The position numbers and the translations under genes were made by a program. A DNA stretch of 64,000 bases from Neoarius graeffei (lineage: Eukaryota > Chordata > Actinopteri > Siluriformes > Ariidae). A model generated the notes under the pieces. It was not told where the DNA came from. It searched no databases and was given only the letters and a program-made list of their open reading frames with translations. Positions 12,153 through 23,599 of this stretch are shown piece by piece (within the stretch, counting starts at the first letter, position 1; each line of letters begins with the position of its first letter). The DNA lies in contig NC_083596.1 in the NCBI RefSeq assembly GCF_027579695.1, positions 50,419,757 to 50,483,756 on the forward strand. Direction: 5' to 3'.

Positions 12153-14028
12153 AGAATACTTAATACTGAAATTACTAAGAGTACATTCACTATTTTTAAA
12201 TGTTTGATGCTTTTACTCGGGACTCTTTATAAAAGTACTTGCGTACAAAAATACCCCAAGTAACGCATAATGGTACGAGAAGTATTTTGGTATAAAAGTA
12301 CTCCGAGTGCTTCACTTAGTTTAGTTTAGAAGGACCTGCCTGATATTACTGTAGATGCAGAACTTCTTCATTCTTCAGCACTTCTGCTAAAATGGTTTTG
12401 GTACTTCAACCAAAAAGTATCAAAAGTAAAAGTACTTTTAGCTCATTGCAGTAGCTGATACTTTATCACTCTGTAAAAGTATATATTTTAATTATATTTT
12501 TACAGCATACTGTACATAAGTACTTCAAGTGCCTTTTATGAGGCACTTCAGTGTTCTTTGTACCTTTTAGGTAAAGGTACTCCTAGTGCCTTTACACTGC
12601 TTATGGTACTTTAACAGAGCATAAAAGTACTTTTTGCAGGATATGTACAGAACTTATTCCTAGTTTTAACAGAATACTTCAGCACTCTTCGTACTTTTAA
12701 GGTGATTTTAGTACTTTTAGTACGTTTACAAAGCACAAATCGTATATTTTGTGTTCCATGTAATTTCTTCTGGAATTTTAACACAGTATTAAATGACCAA
12801 GTATTTTTTATTTTTAACAGGGATACCTTATCACTCTTGATACTTTTATACCAAGGTACTTCTAGTACTTTTTTTTTAATGCAGTATTCAAGTGCAGCTG
12901 GTCCTGTTTGAGATTACTAGTAGTTCTAGTACTCTAAATACATTCCTAAAATTGTATTGGTACTTTTTCCAGGATTCTTGAGTACCTTTTAGTGCCGTTG
13001 CAGGTTGTTGAAGGTACTTGTGGTGCTTTTAGAGTGTCCTAATTTCCATTCAGTACTTTTACAATAGAGCTGTGCAATATATCGTATTTTTATCACGATA
13101 TCGATATTGGTGTCAAACGATATCAAAATTCATAATATCGATATGAAATGATTTTTTGTCATTTGTCGAAAGGGACGTGCACAATATTTCTACAATGGCA
13201 ATAAAACAACAATAACATTGACGTGACAGTAAGGTAAAACGAACCCTTCTGTCCCCTAAGGCACACCGTAGCCTTGCATACGTCATCCATTCTACTCCCG
13301 CGATATCTCCGCAACAGTAAAAAAATCAGTTCTTCTGTTTTCATACGTGTCGGGTGATTTGATATATTGATTTCTTAATATGTTGTTTGATTTGCTTGCT
13401 AATAGTTATAATAATACAATTAACATATATTTACGTCATATTTTTGGATGTGGGACTGGGTAATGTAAAAATGGCATCTACGGAAGAAAACAAGCACAAC
13501 AATATTAGCACATATCCAGCTTGCTAGCTGTGTTAGATGTGTTAAACCATGTGGATTTAAGTGGAATAATTGCGAGTCGTCCTGTGGTCAAGGCAGCGTT
13601 TTAAGGTAAGGCAATTTGGTTATTAATGTTGCCCGCCGCGGCATGTTTACTTGGGTTCATTTGATTTTGACTTGTGCATCTGCAGCTAGCATCATGCTTT
13701 GAAGTAGGTTCTGCTAAGGACGGGTTTATTGCGCGATGTAGACGGACTCAGATGTAATTACATTGTTTTTAAAATTCCGTGCGCTTAAAACGGTGTCCCC
13801 CTGCTAATCATGTAGCCCTAATCATGTGTTGCTTTTACTTTTCTTAATGGCGAGTGAAATATCTCTGCAAATGGTATTTCAATGCTGACATGCCAAAAAG
13901 ATAGCGGAGTCCACATTTGGAAGATGAAGGAAGAGAAGCCTATTTTCATGTATGTTAATTCTTAAGGACTTGTCTCTATATTGTGCGTGTTTAATGTTGG
14001 TGTCTTAACAACACACAAGCTTACGTTG

Positions 14029-14084
<56 letters not shown>

Positions 14085-14790
14085 TTTTATCCTTGGCTGG
14101 CTACGAGCCAGTGTGGACGTTACGCAGTAATCACTGGTAATACCAGCGCTGGCTCCATCCTCTGTGATCGGAAATGTTGAGTGAGGAGAACGTGAGCCTT
14201 GTGCAGGCGATAGGACCTATGCAAAGTACGCGCTTGCACAGTAAATAGTTTAAGTAAAAGGCGTTTCAGGGTACAACGGGAAGGGTTGACAGGTAGCCTA
14301 TGAGGCCTGTACTATAAAAATGTGGCCCGGTGCCTCAGGTGTTGATGATCAGGGCTTTAAAAAAAGGTGTATAAATATCGTTTTAAAAATCGCGATATCG
14401 ATATTTACTGAAAAAATCGTGATATTGATTTTTTCCAATATCGAGCAGCCCTATTTTACAACACCTTTTTTTTTTTTTTTTAAAGGGTTCCAAAGGGTAC
14501 TTTGATGTGGTACTTAAATAGATGTATACAATAAATACTCAAACGGTGCGTGTTTTCCTGCAGGTTCACGCCACTCTGGAGCTCCTGGCGTTAGTGATGG
14601 TGGCCTTCGAGCTGTGCATGAAGCTCCGGTGGCTCGGCTTTCACACGTTCATACGGCACAAGAGAACCATGGTGAAGGTGCGTTGGACCAAAGTGTAATC
14701 GTGTCACTTGTACGTGTTGACGGCACGTGCGGTGTTTTTGACTCTGTTTAATGAGAATTTGTTACAGTGTGTTGTTGGCTGATGGTTACA

Positions 14791-14822
<32 letters not shown>

Positions 14823-15403
14823 GGTCAGATGAGCGTGTTGCTGATCCAGTTCGTCGAGGCGATCGTAGTGTTGGTGAGACAGACGTCTCACTTGCGTGTT
14901 ACGCGAGCCCTCAGACCCATCTTCCTCGTCGACTGTCGTTACTGCGGTGCTGTGCGAAGGTAAACCAATCACAGCGCAGAAATCACGAATAATTATGATG
15001 TCATCACTGACTGCTTATAACTTCAGAACACAAAGGTGTTGGTTTACTTTTAATATCTGGGCCATTGTTATAGTATTGATATGATGTAAATACACACAAA
15101 CTATTAGTTGATCATAATTATTGGCACCTTTTTTTTTTTTTTAAATAGGAACCTCCGTCAGATTTTCCAGTCGCTCCCTCCATTCATCGACATCCTCCTC
15201 CTCTTGCTCTTCTTCATGGTCATCTTCGCCATCCTCGGCTTCTGTCTGTTCTCCACCAACCCAGCCGACCATGTGGGTTTAACACACAGACATACACACA
15301 CTGATGTACACAATCAGTCTTTTATCATGCTGGATAGTGGGTACTGAAAAAAAAATTTATTTGCAGGACATCTGTCTGTCTGTCTGTCTGTCTGTCTCTT
15401 TCT

Positions 15404-15462
<59 letters not shown>

Positions 15463-15789
15463 TCAGATGGACTGACTCTCTCGCTCTCTCTCTCTCTCTC
15501 TGTGTGTGCAGTATTTTAACACGCTGGAGAACAGTATAGTGAGCTTGTTTGTTTTGCTCACTACTGCAAAGTAAGTGTGTGTTTGTGTGTTCTGTTTTTA
15601 TCCATTAAAGTATCTATTGTGTGCATGTTTTATAAACTCTGACTGCACGTTTCCTTTTTTGTTTGTCTGCATCAGTTTCCCGGACGTGATGATGCCGGCG
15701 TACTCGCGGAATCGCTGGTCCTGCATTTTCTTCATCGTTTATCTCTCCATTGAGCTCTACTTCATCATGAACCTCGTCAGTTCACTTAC

Positions 15790-15859
<70 letters not shown>

Positions 15860-17123
15860 GAATGAAATAATTTATTGAATACTTCATATCCTGATGCGTC
15901 CTCCACTCCTTCATTCACTCGTTTCATTAATCAGCTGTGTAAGCAGGAACCTTGAAGACATTTTGAGTTTATAATTTACTTTTAAATCACTTTTTTTTTT
16001 TAATGTCATGCTTTAATTTAAATTTTGGTAATAAATGATTTATAATCCTGTAATACACAGTTCACTAATGAAAATGAGCTTATGTTTTCTTTATAGTCAG
16101 AAGAATTTTCAAAAAATGTTCAGCAAATTTTATCGTGAATTTTGTTCATTTTATTATTCAGGATTGATTCAGTGAACGTTTAGACATGACAGTAAATATT
16201 CATACTTTGCAGTAAGTAAATGTAGATGAAACTTGGATATATAAATTATTTATGAATTAATCAACAGGATTTATTGAAGAAACTTTGTTATTAAATTAAT
16301 GTTTGAGGAAAATCAGAGGAATCGTAATTTTGTCACCGATATCAGGGATGAATTGAAAGCGGTAATTTCCGAGTAATATTTTTCTCAGTCGAGCTGTGCG
16401 TCGGTGTCGTATCTGTTTTATTTTGTTCCTGATTTTGAGATGAGAGTGAACATGAATGTTTGCTCGTCCTCCAGCTCCTGGCCGTGGTGTTCGACACGTT
16501 TAACGGCGTCGAGAAAGTCAAGTTCAAATCCCTTCTGCTACACAAACGCTCTGCGATCGAACACGCCTTCCAGCTGCTGGTGAGCCGCCAGGTAAACAAA
16601 CACACACATTCTCTCTCTCTCTCACACGTGCTCTCATATTTACACTGCAGTCTGTCTTTTATTCATTTATTCATCCATCCATCCCTGTGAAATTCATCCA
16701 TTCAACATTTATGATGTGGAAATTCATCTGTACTCTTTAATGTGTACTAAGTTACCTTTTGTTTGTGTGTGTGTGTGTGTGTGTGTGTTAGAGACCTGAT
16801 GGAATCTCTCTGAGGCAGTTTGATGGACTGCTGCGTTTCTATCGACCGAGAATGAGAGCACGAGATCGCTTTCTCACATTTAAAGCTCTCAACCAATCAG
16901 GAACACCCATGCTCAGGTATGTGTACACACACACACACACACACACACTTCTGTCCTGTGTGTGTGTGTAAATGGTGTGTTGTTTGTGTGTTTCAGTCTG
17001 CAGGACTTCTATAATGTGTATGAGGTGATGGGTCTGAAATGGAAGGTCAGTTTAAACACGGTGACGTTTCGACCTTTTCAGATCTTTAAATATTGTTCAG
17101 GTGAATCACAAACTGTTCTACAA

Positions 17124-17157
<34 letters not shown>

Positions 17158-17475
17158 ACAGGCTCGGCGTAGTGGTGAACACTGGTTTGATGATCTTCCT
17201 CACACGGCTTTCCTCATTTTTAAAGGTGTTTTATTCGAAACACACTCAGTCTGTTCCAGTGTAGAAATAAACTGCTGCTTTGTGGAGAAATTAATTTTAA
17301 TTTTTAATGTTTGTCCAGGAATCAACCTGGTGGTGAAATCCAAAGTGTTTCAGTACGTCATGTGTAAGTGTTTCTGAGAATAAGCTTTTTTTATTATTGA
17401 AGCTGACCTGTGTGTGTGTGTGAGCTGCACATGTATAATGTGACACACATTTATTCTCAATTCATGTTGCTCTCT

Positions 17476-17529
<54 letters not shown>

Positions 17530-18084
17530 TGCACTGTTCTCTCCTGTGTAGATATCGTTGTGGCTGTTAATGGAGTCTGGATTCTGGTGGAGACCAACAT
17601 GTTAACCCGTAAGTGTGTGTGTGAGATGTACGGAGTGTTGAGGTGCTGCTGTGAGCCCTGCACATTTAAACCACACTTCAAGCACCAGCAAAGTTCTTCA
17701 TAGATTTTAAATCCCCTGGTGGATAATCACACACACACATTACATCATCATAACATCACGTCCCTGCACACCGACTCTCCTTTTACCCAGATGTTGATTT
17801 CGCTCTGTGACTCTCCCTCCACTCCCGCCTCAGAGGCAGAACAGCACCGAGCTCTGTTCCGTCTTCATGTGTTTTATACAGGACAGAGGTAAAGGAGTAA
17901 GATTCCTGCCTTGAACAGGGTGTGTGTGTGTGTTGTGTTGTGTCCAGGTGACTTTAACTGGTCCCGACTCGTACCCTGGAGCTACATTGTGTTCCTCACG
18001 AGTATGTTTGAATTTCCTTATTCCTTTATTTAATCACGTTTTGTTTAGTTTTATTAAAGATGTTTCACTGAATGCAGCATTGAA

Positions 18085-18124
<40 letters not shown>

Positions 18125-18203
18125 AGTTTATGGTGTGGAGGTTCTGTTAAAAATCACTGGTCTTGGTCCATTGGCTTATTTCAGCTCTGGGTGGAACCTG
18201 TAA

Positions 18204-18253
<50 letters not shown>

Positions 18254-18679
18254 ACATTTATAAGCTACTTTACCTAACACACACCCCACTGTTTTGCTCT
18301 GTCCGCTCTCAGGTTCGATTTCTCTGTGACGGTCATCGCGTTTCTGGGTTTGATTGCTTTGGTCTTCCACATGGAGCCGTTCTACTTCGTTGTGGTTCTG
18401 AGACCGCTGCAGCTGCTCCGGTGTGTGTGTGTGTGTGTGTGTGACACCGAACTCTTTATGACCACTCAGACAGGTCTTTTTTATGTCATTATCATGAATG
18501 AAATAAAAAAAAAAAATTGCTATTTTTTTCCCTGAGGCCGTTTCCATCTTCACATTAATAAATGTGTCACCATGGTGATGTAGATGCTGTTGTCATGGTG
18601 ACCCTTATGCTTATTCTGCTCTGTAGACTATATATTATGCTGGTTTTTTAAATTATTTTTAGCAAGGAATATAGTTGTA

Positions 18680-18720
<41 letters not shown>

Positions 18721-18860
18721 CTCTGTAGGTTGTTTAAGATTAAGCAGCGTTTCCGTAATGTGTTGGACACCATGTTTGAGCTGTTTCCACGCATGGCCAG
18801 GTGGGGGCGCTTTATCAACTTACATCACCTTTCATCAAAGATTACACTCATATACAGCAC

Positions 18861-18906
<46 letters not shown>

Positions 18907-19009
18907 CTTGGACTGACTCTCATTATCTTTTATTACTCCTTTGCGATTGTGGGGATGGAGTTCTTTGCTGATGTCGTCTATCCCAACTGCTGCAAGTGAG
19001 ATCGCACTG

Positions 19010-19049
<40 letters not shown>

Positions 19050-19549
19050 TAATCTTGGTTAAATAATAATAATTGTGTATTTAACACTGTGTGGTTTTCA
19101 GTACCAGCACCGTCGCTGATGCGTATCGGCAAATCAACGTAACCGTCGGCAACCACACAGTGCTGCAGGAGGGATATTACTATCTCAACAACTTCAACAA
19201 CATCCTCAGCAGCTTTGGTTTGTTCTGAGTCTCTCTCTCTCTCACTCACTCACTCACTCACTCACTCACTCACTCACTCACTCTCTGCTGAGTCTGAGTT
19301 TGATGTCTTTCTCTTGCAGTGACACTGTTTGAGCTGACTGTCGTCAACAACTGGTACATCACCATGGTAAGCCACGCCTCCTTCATTATGACTGACAAGC
19401 AGGCCACACCTCTTTTATTCAGACTGACAGGTGGAGGCCATGCCTCCTTTATGAAGCTGATGATGTGTTTTGTGTTACAGGAAGGTGTGACATCACAGAC
19501 GAGTCACTGGAGTCGCCTTTACTTCATGACCTTCTACATCGTCACCATG

Positions 19550-19584
<35 letters not shown>

Positions 19585-20901
19585 CATTGTACATTTTTCA
19601 CTCATGCCTGGTCTGTTACAGGTTGTCATGACGATAATTGTGGCTTTCATCCTCGATGCTTTTGTCTTCCGGATGAACTACAGTCGCAAAAACAGAGACC
19701 CACAGGATGATCTGGAAGGTTCTAGATACATTTTTTTTTGTGTGTGTGTGTGTGTTATGACAAAATCATGTGTTGATGGGTAACATGCAACAAAACAGAA
19801 TTCATATCAGTAACAGAAAATAAAGTGTGTGTGTGTGTGTGTGTGTGTGTGTTAGATGAGAAGGGGATCGTGTTTGAAGTGGAAGTGTCTCGTACTGAAG
19901 CTTTACAGACACTGGAACTTTACAAACACACACTTGCTGGGACAAACATCAGCTCGCTACAGGAAATGTGTGTGTCCATGGACCGGAATGGGGTGAGCAA
20001 TCACACTCACACACGTGCGCACAGAGTGCGGTAGGTATTATGCTGCTGTATGAACCCAAAGCAAACATGGAAAATGTTGTAAAAGAAACACGCTCCTATT
20101 GGTCATCGGAGAACTGCTTTGCTTCTCATTTGCATAAAGTCACACGTCTCTCATTTTTGTCACATATCTTGCCCCGCCCACTTCCAGATTACTGACACAA
20201 GCACAAATGAACCAGTTCATGTTGAACTTTGTCTGTTTGCGTTGTGTGCTGATTAATTCTGTTTTTTTGTTGCTGCTGTTTTTTGTCCTTCCCCCAGCAC
20301 TTGAGTCTCGTGTTCCAGGGTCGCAGGTCACGCACAAAAAGTGACCTGAGCATGAAGATGTATCAAGAGGAGATACAGGTATGAGACTGGTTACAGAGAG
20401 AGAACCGAGACGTTTTCCTTTAGATCAGGGACCCGCTGTGTTCCACTCTGGAGGATCTGAGCTTCCTAACAGAGTGGAATAAACGAAGAAATGTTTTTCT
20501 CACGTAACAAAAAGGCATTCATAATAAAAATAAAAAAAAATCCTTGATGTTCAGAAGTCACTGCATACACAATTGACACATTTGCACGTCGCGAATAAGC
20601 GACGCGAGCTGGTGAGCTCAGCACAGAGCGTTCCTCAGCGGACGAGCTGAAGGCAAATCACAAGCGTCGTAGTTCAGTGTTAAAGCGAGTTGATTAAATA
20701 CGATAAAGGATCAAATACGCTGGCATTGATGAGCCGGCTGACCTCACTAACTTGCTCGTATTTGTCACTTTTTCACAAAAACGTGTGTGTGTTTGTTTGT
20801 AGGAATGGTATGAAGAATATTCCAGAACGAATCTACCTCAGACTGACCATGTGCTCCACCCAGACCTGGACATTCCTGATCCAACACACAGCATCAACTG
20901 A
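3265..20901 (+). CDS. tpcn1: Two-pore calcium channel protein 1 (TPC1)
   Basis: Endolysosomal cation channel; vertebrate TPC1 is known as a voltage- and PI(3,5)P2-dependent Na+/Ca2+ channel linked to NAADP signalling. Coding exons: 3265-3334, 11739-11863, 11941-12117, 14564-14677, 14829-14959, 15149-15272, 15512-15570, 15676-15775, 16475-16591, 16792-16916, 16997-17045, 17162-17225, 17319-17363, 17552-17608, 17948-18001, 18127-18199, 18313-18420, 18729-18800, 18906-18995, 19102-19217, 19320-19366, 19481-19549, 19622-19718, 19856-19992, 20298-20378, 20803-20901. All introns are GT-AG and the exons sum to 2400 nt (799 residues; human TPC1 is 816). Seen: N-terminal DDVPLIL with a dileucine-like LI for lysosomal sorting; NWEMNYQEA-type block (here [14 protein letters not shown]); pore I TANFPDVMMP near residues 266-275; inter-domain EF-hand-like region about 340-400; domain II S4 [14 protein letters not shown] near 523-537; pore [11 protein letters not shown] near 631-639; N-glycosylation sites NVT and NHT just before it; conserved tail [24 protein letters not shown]. 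No break is seen. The donor after exon 23 (GTTCTA) is weak. Confidence 0.95.
3410..3470. repeat. (GA)n/(CT)n mirrored microsatellite
   Basis: A short GA run at about 3411-3424 is followed by a (CT)n run to about 3468, at the start of TPCN1 intron 1. The two tracts are complementary and could pair in RNA. Confidence 0.85.
3676..4435. mobile_element. Non-autonomous hAT-type DNA transposon with 8-bp TSD
   Basis: The 760-bp element has matching inverted ends TAGTGCTGTCA and TGACAGCACTA. It is flanked by the exact 8-bp duplication CTTAAAAC (3668-3675 and 4436-4443). Eight-base duplications are the hAT signature. Near both ends lie AT-rich inverted stretches with ATTAATCGCG-type sequence. No transposase is present. 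It is inserted inside the interspersed repeat that starts at 3594. The interior holds G- and C-run-rich sequence (4040-4270) that may itself be a further insertion. Confidence 0.9.
4595..5216. mobile_element. Non-autonomous DNA transposon (MITE), family unassigned
   Basis: The 622-bp element has inverted ends AGGGGTGTTCA and TGAACACCCCT. The inverted relation continues loosely inwards with several ACCGGTGTA and GTGTGAACGCT blocks on both sides. The bases TAT flank both ends, which suggests a short target duplication, but its length is ambiguous. No transposase is seen. It lies in the same host repeat as the hAT element, 159 bp away. Confidence 0.8.
5571..6608. other. TPCN1 intron 1, unassigned
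   Basis: Intronic sequence. I see no coding exon, RNA gene or clear transposon end. There is a run of G at 6314-6322 and short A-rich tracts. Confidence 0.4.
6610..6836 (-). mobile_element. tRNA-derived SINE, 5'-truncated copy
   Basis: Read on the minus strand this is the 3' part of the fish SINE that is complete at 38655-39046 and 42035-42408. It has the AGTCAGCTGGGATAGG and CGGCTAGAGATAATGAGATG blocks. It stops at the CATGTCTTTGGA point and lacks the tRNA-like head. Confidence 0.85.
6837..7366. other. TPCN1 intron 1, unassigned
   Basis: AT-rich intronic sequence with short A tracts. Nothing recognisable. Confidence 0.4.
7367..8781 (+). mobile_element. Interspersed repeat with ~190-bp direct terminal-type copies
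   Basis: A segment at about 7372-7580 (GATCCAGAAGGTGATCCGG to ACCTCCTTGGCG) recurs at about 8597-8780. Both copies end in a run of ACAAACAAACC-type sequence followed by CCTCCTTGGCGNAGGTAA. Between them, 7840-7975 and 7977-8100 are a diverged internal duplication with an offset of about 137 bp around CGCCCCCTAGTG. No open frame of note exists. The family is unassigned; similar AAC-rich ends occur in the repeats at 31795 and 60130. Confidence 0.7.
8782..10670. other. TPCN1 intron 1, unassigned, with microsatellites
   Basis: Intronic sequence with T-run (8948-8966), (AC)n at 9060-9086, (GT)n followed by G-run at 9173-9200. No coding exon or transposon end is clear. An X-box-like site lies at 10181 and is listed separately. 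Confidence 0.45.
10181..10194 (+). promoter_or_regulatory. X-box-like (RFX) motif in intron 1
   Basis: GTTGCCATGGAAAC closely matches the palindromic RFX X-box consensus. Two related sites occur in the promoter at 2506 and 2520. Function is inferred from the motif only. Confidence 0.35.
10672..11530. repeat. G-rich minisatellite with duplicated spacer
   Basis: Units close to GGGGGACATGGGGACGGAATG and GTGTCGGGGGACGTGGGGAC repeat in three blocks (about 10672-10975, 11110-11330, 11452-11530). The blocks are separated by two near-identical non-repeat spacers (about 10975-11110 and 11329-11455) that contain TTAAAATGCAGTA and CTTGTTTCC. So a larger unit of about 350 bp has been duplicated. The + strand has many runs of four to five G and could form G-quadruplexes. 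Confidence 0.9.
12205..14525. repeat. Degenerate GTACTTTT-rich repeat
   Basis: Across 12205-13060, and again at 14462-14525 beyond the inserted hAT element, the motif GTACTTTT or its complement AAAAGTAC occurs dozens of times at irregular spacing, in phrases such as AAAGTACTTTTAGC. It looks like an old, decayed tandem repeat in TPCN1 intron 3. The hAT at 13065 inserted directly beside one of these motifs. Confidence 0.7.
13065..14453. mobile_element. Non-autonomous hAT-type DNA transposon with 8-bp TSD
   Basis: The 1389-bp element has imperfect inverted ends TAGAGCTGTGCAATAT (left) and, read inwards from the right, TAGGGCTGCTCGATAT. It is flanked by the exact 8-bp duplication TTTTACAA (13057-13064, 14454-14461). 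Subterminal ATCGATATCG-type sequence is mirrored at both ends. This terminus is a common fish hAT type. No transposase frame remains. A (GT)n(GA)n microsatellite lies inside at about 14028-14085. Confidence 0.9.
15350..15510. repeat. (GTCT)n, (CA)n and (CT)n microsatellites
   Basis: (GTCT)n at 15374-15397, a (CA)n run of about 58 bp at 15404-15462 and a (CT)n run at 15475-15500 fill TPCN1 intron 6. The last one forms the polypyrimidine tract of the next exon. Confidence 0.9.
15789..15860. repeat. (ATCT)n microsatellite
   Basis: About 18 tetranucleotide copies begin 13 bases after the donor site of coding exon 8. Confidence 0.95.
15861..16474. other. TPCN1 intron 8, unassigned
   Basis: AT-rich intron sequence. 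I see no gene or transposon end. Confidence 0.5.
17481..17528. repeat. (GT)n microsatellite
   Basis: A 48-bp GT run in TPCN1 intron 13, 23 bases before the next coding exon. Similar runs lie in most of the short introns (18205-18253 CA, 18682-18719 GT, 18866-18903 CT, 19014-19046 CA, 19825-19851 GT). Confidence 0.9.
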
Positions 20902-22125
20902 GACACACACTCCTGAAGAAGTTGTTTTATGTAGACGACGGACCTTCTCGGCCGTCTTTCCCTTCCTAATGAAGGCTGCGCTGCAGGTCACCATAGCGAC
21001 GACCCCTTCCTGTATTCTCCAATGACTTCCAGGTCACCACCTGCAGAACTGATTAGCTGACAGGAAGTCTGATGAGCTGACAGGAAGTCTGATTTCCCTT
21101 CGCAACCTTAGGGTTTTGTGACCAATCACATCACGGAAAGACCAGCTGTCGGATCGCACTCGGGTCCAGGAACCATTTTATTTTGTTTTATTTTTCAGAA
21201 GCACAAATGACTTCTCTCTTTAAAATAATAATAACCTCACACACACACACACAGGTCTGGCTTTAGCATCTAGACACACAAAGTTCTCGGTTTCCGCTAA
21301 ACCAGGATGTAATTAGCATTTAAAAATCTATTAGTGCAGATTTTTTCAGCACATATTGTTCATATTGTTTTACATAACTCAGTCCAAACCTTAAAAAAAC
21401 CATACTTTGCCCCAGAATGCTAAAGCTTGCATTAGCGAACGCACCATGCTAACTGATCCTTCCTTGTGTTTATTCACGGTTAGCTGCCTCGTTAGCTCAG
21501 AACTTCGAGTTCCATCGCAATAATCTGGGCCAGCTACAGAAATAAATCAACCAGATTTCCCTCCCTCCATTTCCAAAACCATGCAAGAAACCTCTCCCCA
21601 TGCTAACGCTGCTAACAGTCAGTAGGTAGGGAACCTGCCCTGCTATCATGCTAACTCCTCCTCATAATACCTTCACCACAGAATCTTGAGCAAGATTGTT
21701 TTTTTTTTTTTTCCCTTCCAGGTAGGAGTTCTTTAAACAGTTCTCTTTTTACTTTTGAGCTTTGTTTTCTTGAATAAGTTACTCAAAATGGAGTCTGAAA
21801 TAGCTATAGTGCTAATGCTGTGCTATGCAGGTGCACATGATCTCTCTCTCACACACACACACACACATCACTAAAAACAGTTTTTAAACCCTTTTTTAGG
21901 AGAAAAATCAGAGGAAAGCGCATTGATAAGGCTATTAGCTAAATCTAAAACTTTGGAAGTGATGAAAAGCTCCTCAGCTAGCTTAGCTTAACTTTCAGTG
22001 TAGCTTGTGAGCTAGCATTCCACCTCCACAAGGAGCAGCGAAATAAATATAGCTGCAAACTAGCGATAAAATGAAGAAAAATATCGTTATTTAAGCCAAA
22101 AGCAGGATTCGGATTAAAGTTGAAC
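20902..22125 (+). other. TPCN1 3' UTR and downstream flank
   Basis: Sequence after the stop codon. The first AATAAA is at about 21541; later ones lie near 22042 and 23281. The end of the transcript cannot be chosen without RNA data. There are short CA runs at 21238-21252 and 21850-21867. I see no other gene. Confidence 0.45.
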
Positions 22126-22830
22126 ACTACATTCACACTGCAAGGCTAATGCTCAATTCCGATTTTTTTTGTGAAATCCGATTTTTTTTTTTTTTGTGAG
22201 GTCGTTCACATTAACAAATATATGCGACTTGTATGTGATCCTCAGTATGAACGAAAAGCGACCTAAAAGTGTTCCGCATGCGCATTGCAGGATACGACGA
22301 CGTCGCACGCAGTGAGCATGGCCAGTGTTTACGGAAGTAACCTAAAGTTTCCTGTGTATGACAGTAGCCAGCATGGAGTACCCAGCGATGATGCAGTTGT
22401 TGTTGCGATGGAGCCAGAACATGCACAATAGCCTGATGTTAAGGAGGAGGTTGAGAAGGAAGAGGGCAAGGGTTTTGGCTCAGGCGTTCTGCGGGGTAGT
22501 GACTGCAACCTCCGTTCAAAGGAACATCAAAGCCATGTTGTTGTAACTTTTTTTGAGAGACCCGCCGTCTACTTCAGCGCAGAATAGTGACGTTTGTGGC
22601 TTGTTGATGACGTGTAAGTCGGATGAATGCGACCTGGCGGTTCAGACTGAAGTCGCATATGAAAAGATTGGATAGGAATCGGAATTAGGACCACGTATCC
22701 AAACGGCCTGGGTCGGATTTGAAAAAATCGGATCTGTGTCGTTCATATTGTCAATAAAAGATCGGATACAGGTCACATATGGGCGAAAAAATCGGATTTG
22801 AGTCACTTCAGCCTGCAGTGTGAACGTAGT
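22126..22830. mobile_element. Non-autonomous DNA transposon with 16-bp TIRs
   Basis: The 705-bp element has inverted ends ACTACATTCACACTGC and, from the right, ACTACGTTCACACTGC, with one mismatch. Mirrored subterminal AATCCGATTTTTT-type tracts follow. A short open frame inside (about 22372-22546, beginning MEYPAMMQLL) may be a scrap of an element-encoded protein but is too short to assign. No clear target duplication is seen. Confidence 0.8.
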
Positions 22831-23580
22831 GGAAATGTTGGAACTTTTTGCCTCAGTAAAACATGCTAATGATGTCTCAAGTGTCACCTGTGTTAGCAAA
22901 AGTATTAGCTCTTCTCCATTTAACATTTCGCTCATCGTTAGTGACGTTTACAGAGATCTGTTCAGTTTGTTTGTTTGTTTTTTCTTCACTGATTCGCCTC
23001 ATAACAAATGCGACAACCTTTTGATCCTTTTGCATTAATTTATTTCTAATCAAGTTTTATTCTATGAAGCCTGGAAATCTCTACAGGCGTCCGATGACCT
23101 CCAGTATTTTAACTGTTTTTTTAATAGACCAAGTTTACGACATTTTAAGCGCAGATGCGTTCTGTATCCAAACGTATCTGTGAATATCCGCTTTACTAGT
23201 CACGTTGTCAGTTTATATTTAATTTGAGGTGTAAAGATCTGCAGTGATGAAGCTGTTAAACTTCTCCAACACTAAACTCGGAATAAAATGTGTGACGATG
23301 GCAGATCTGAGGGTTTACACATGACACAACTTTTCTATTCCTGTTTTTTTGTATTATAATATTAATGATGATAATAATGTATTGAATCTATTAAACGATT
23401 CGTTTCAGTGAAGATGTTGTCATTGTGGTCATTTTATTACTTATGTTAAAACAACTTTAAAGGTTTAGAATGTCTTCATAACTACTGGTACCCTTCAAAA
23501 CAACAGCGACAGTTTAACATTCATAAGAATCGTAATGTACCATTAATATATCATTTATGTATTATATGTACAATTGAAAA
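22831..23580. other. Intergenic, unassigned
   Basis: Non-coding sequence with an AATAAA at about 23281 that could be a distal polyadenylation site of TPCN1. Nothing else is recognised. Confidence 0.35.
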
Positions 23581-23599
23581 TTGTATATTTAAATAATAT

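Noticed and set aside
3265-20901. TPCN2 or TPCN3, or a voltage-gated Ca or Na channel
   Set aside because: The protein matches TPC1 along its whole length, including the [10 protein letters not shown] and [20 protein letters not shown] segments, and has two (not four) channel domains.
22372-22546. Small arginine-rich open frame as an independent gene
   Set aside because: It is inside a 705-bp element with inverted ends and is too short to assign; at most a scrap of an element protein.
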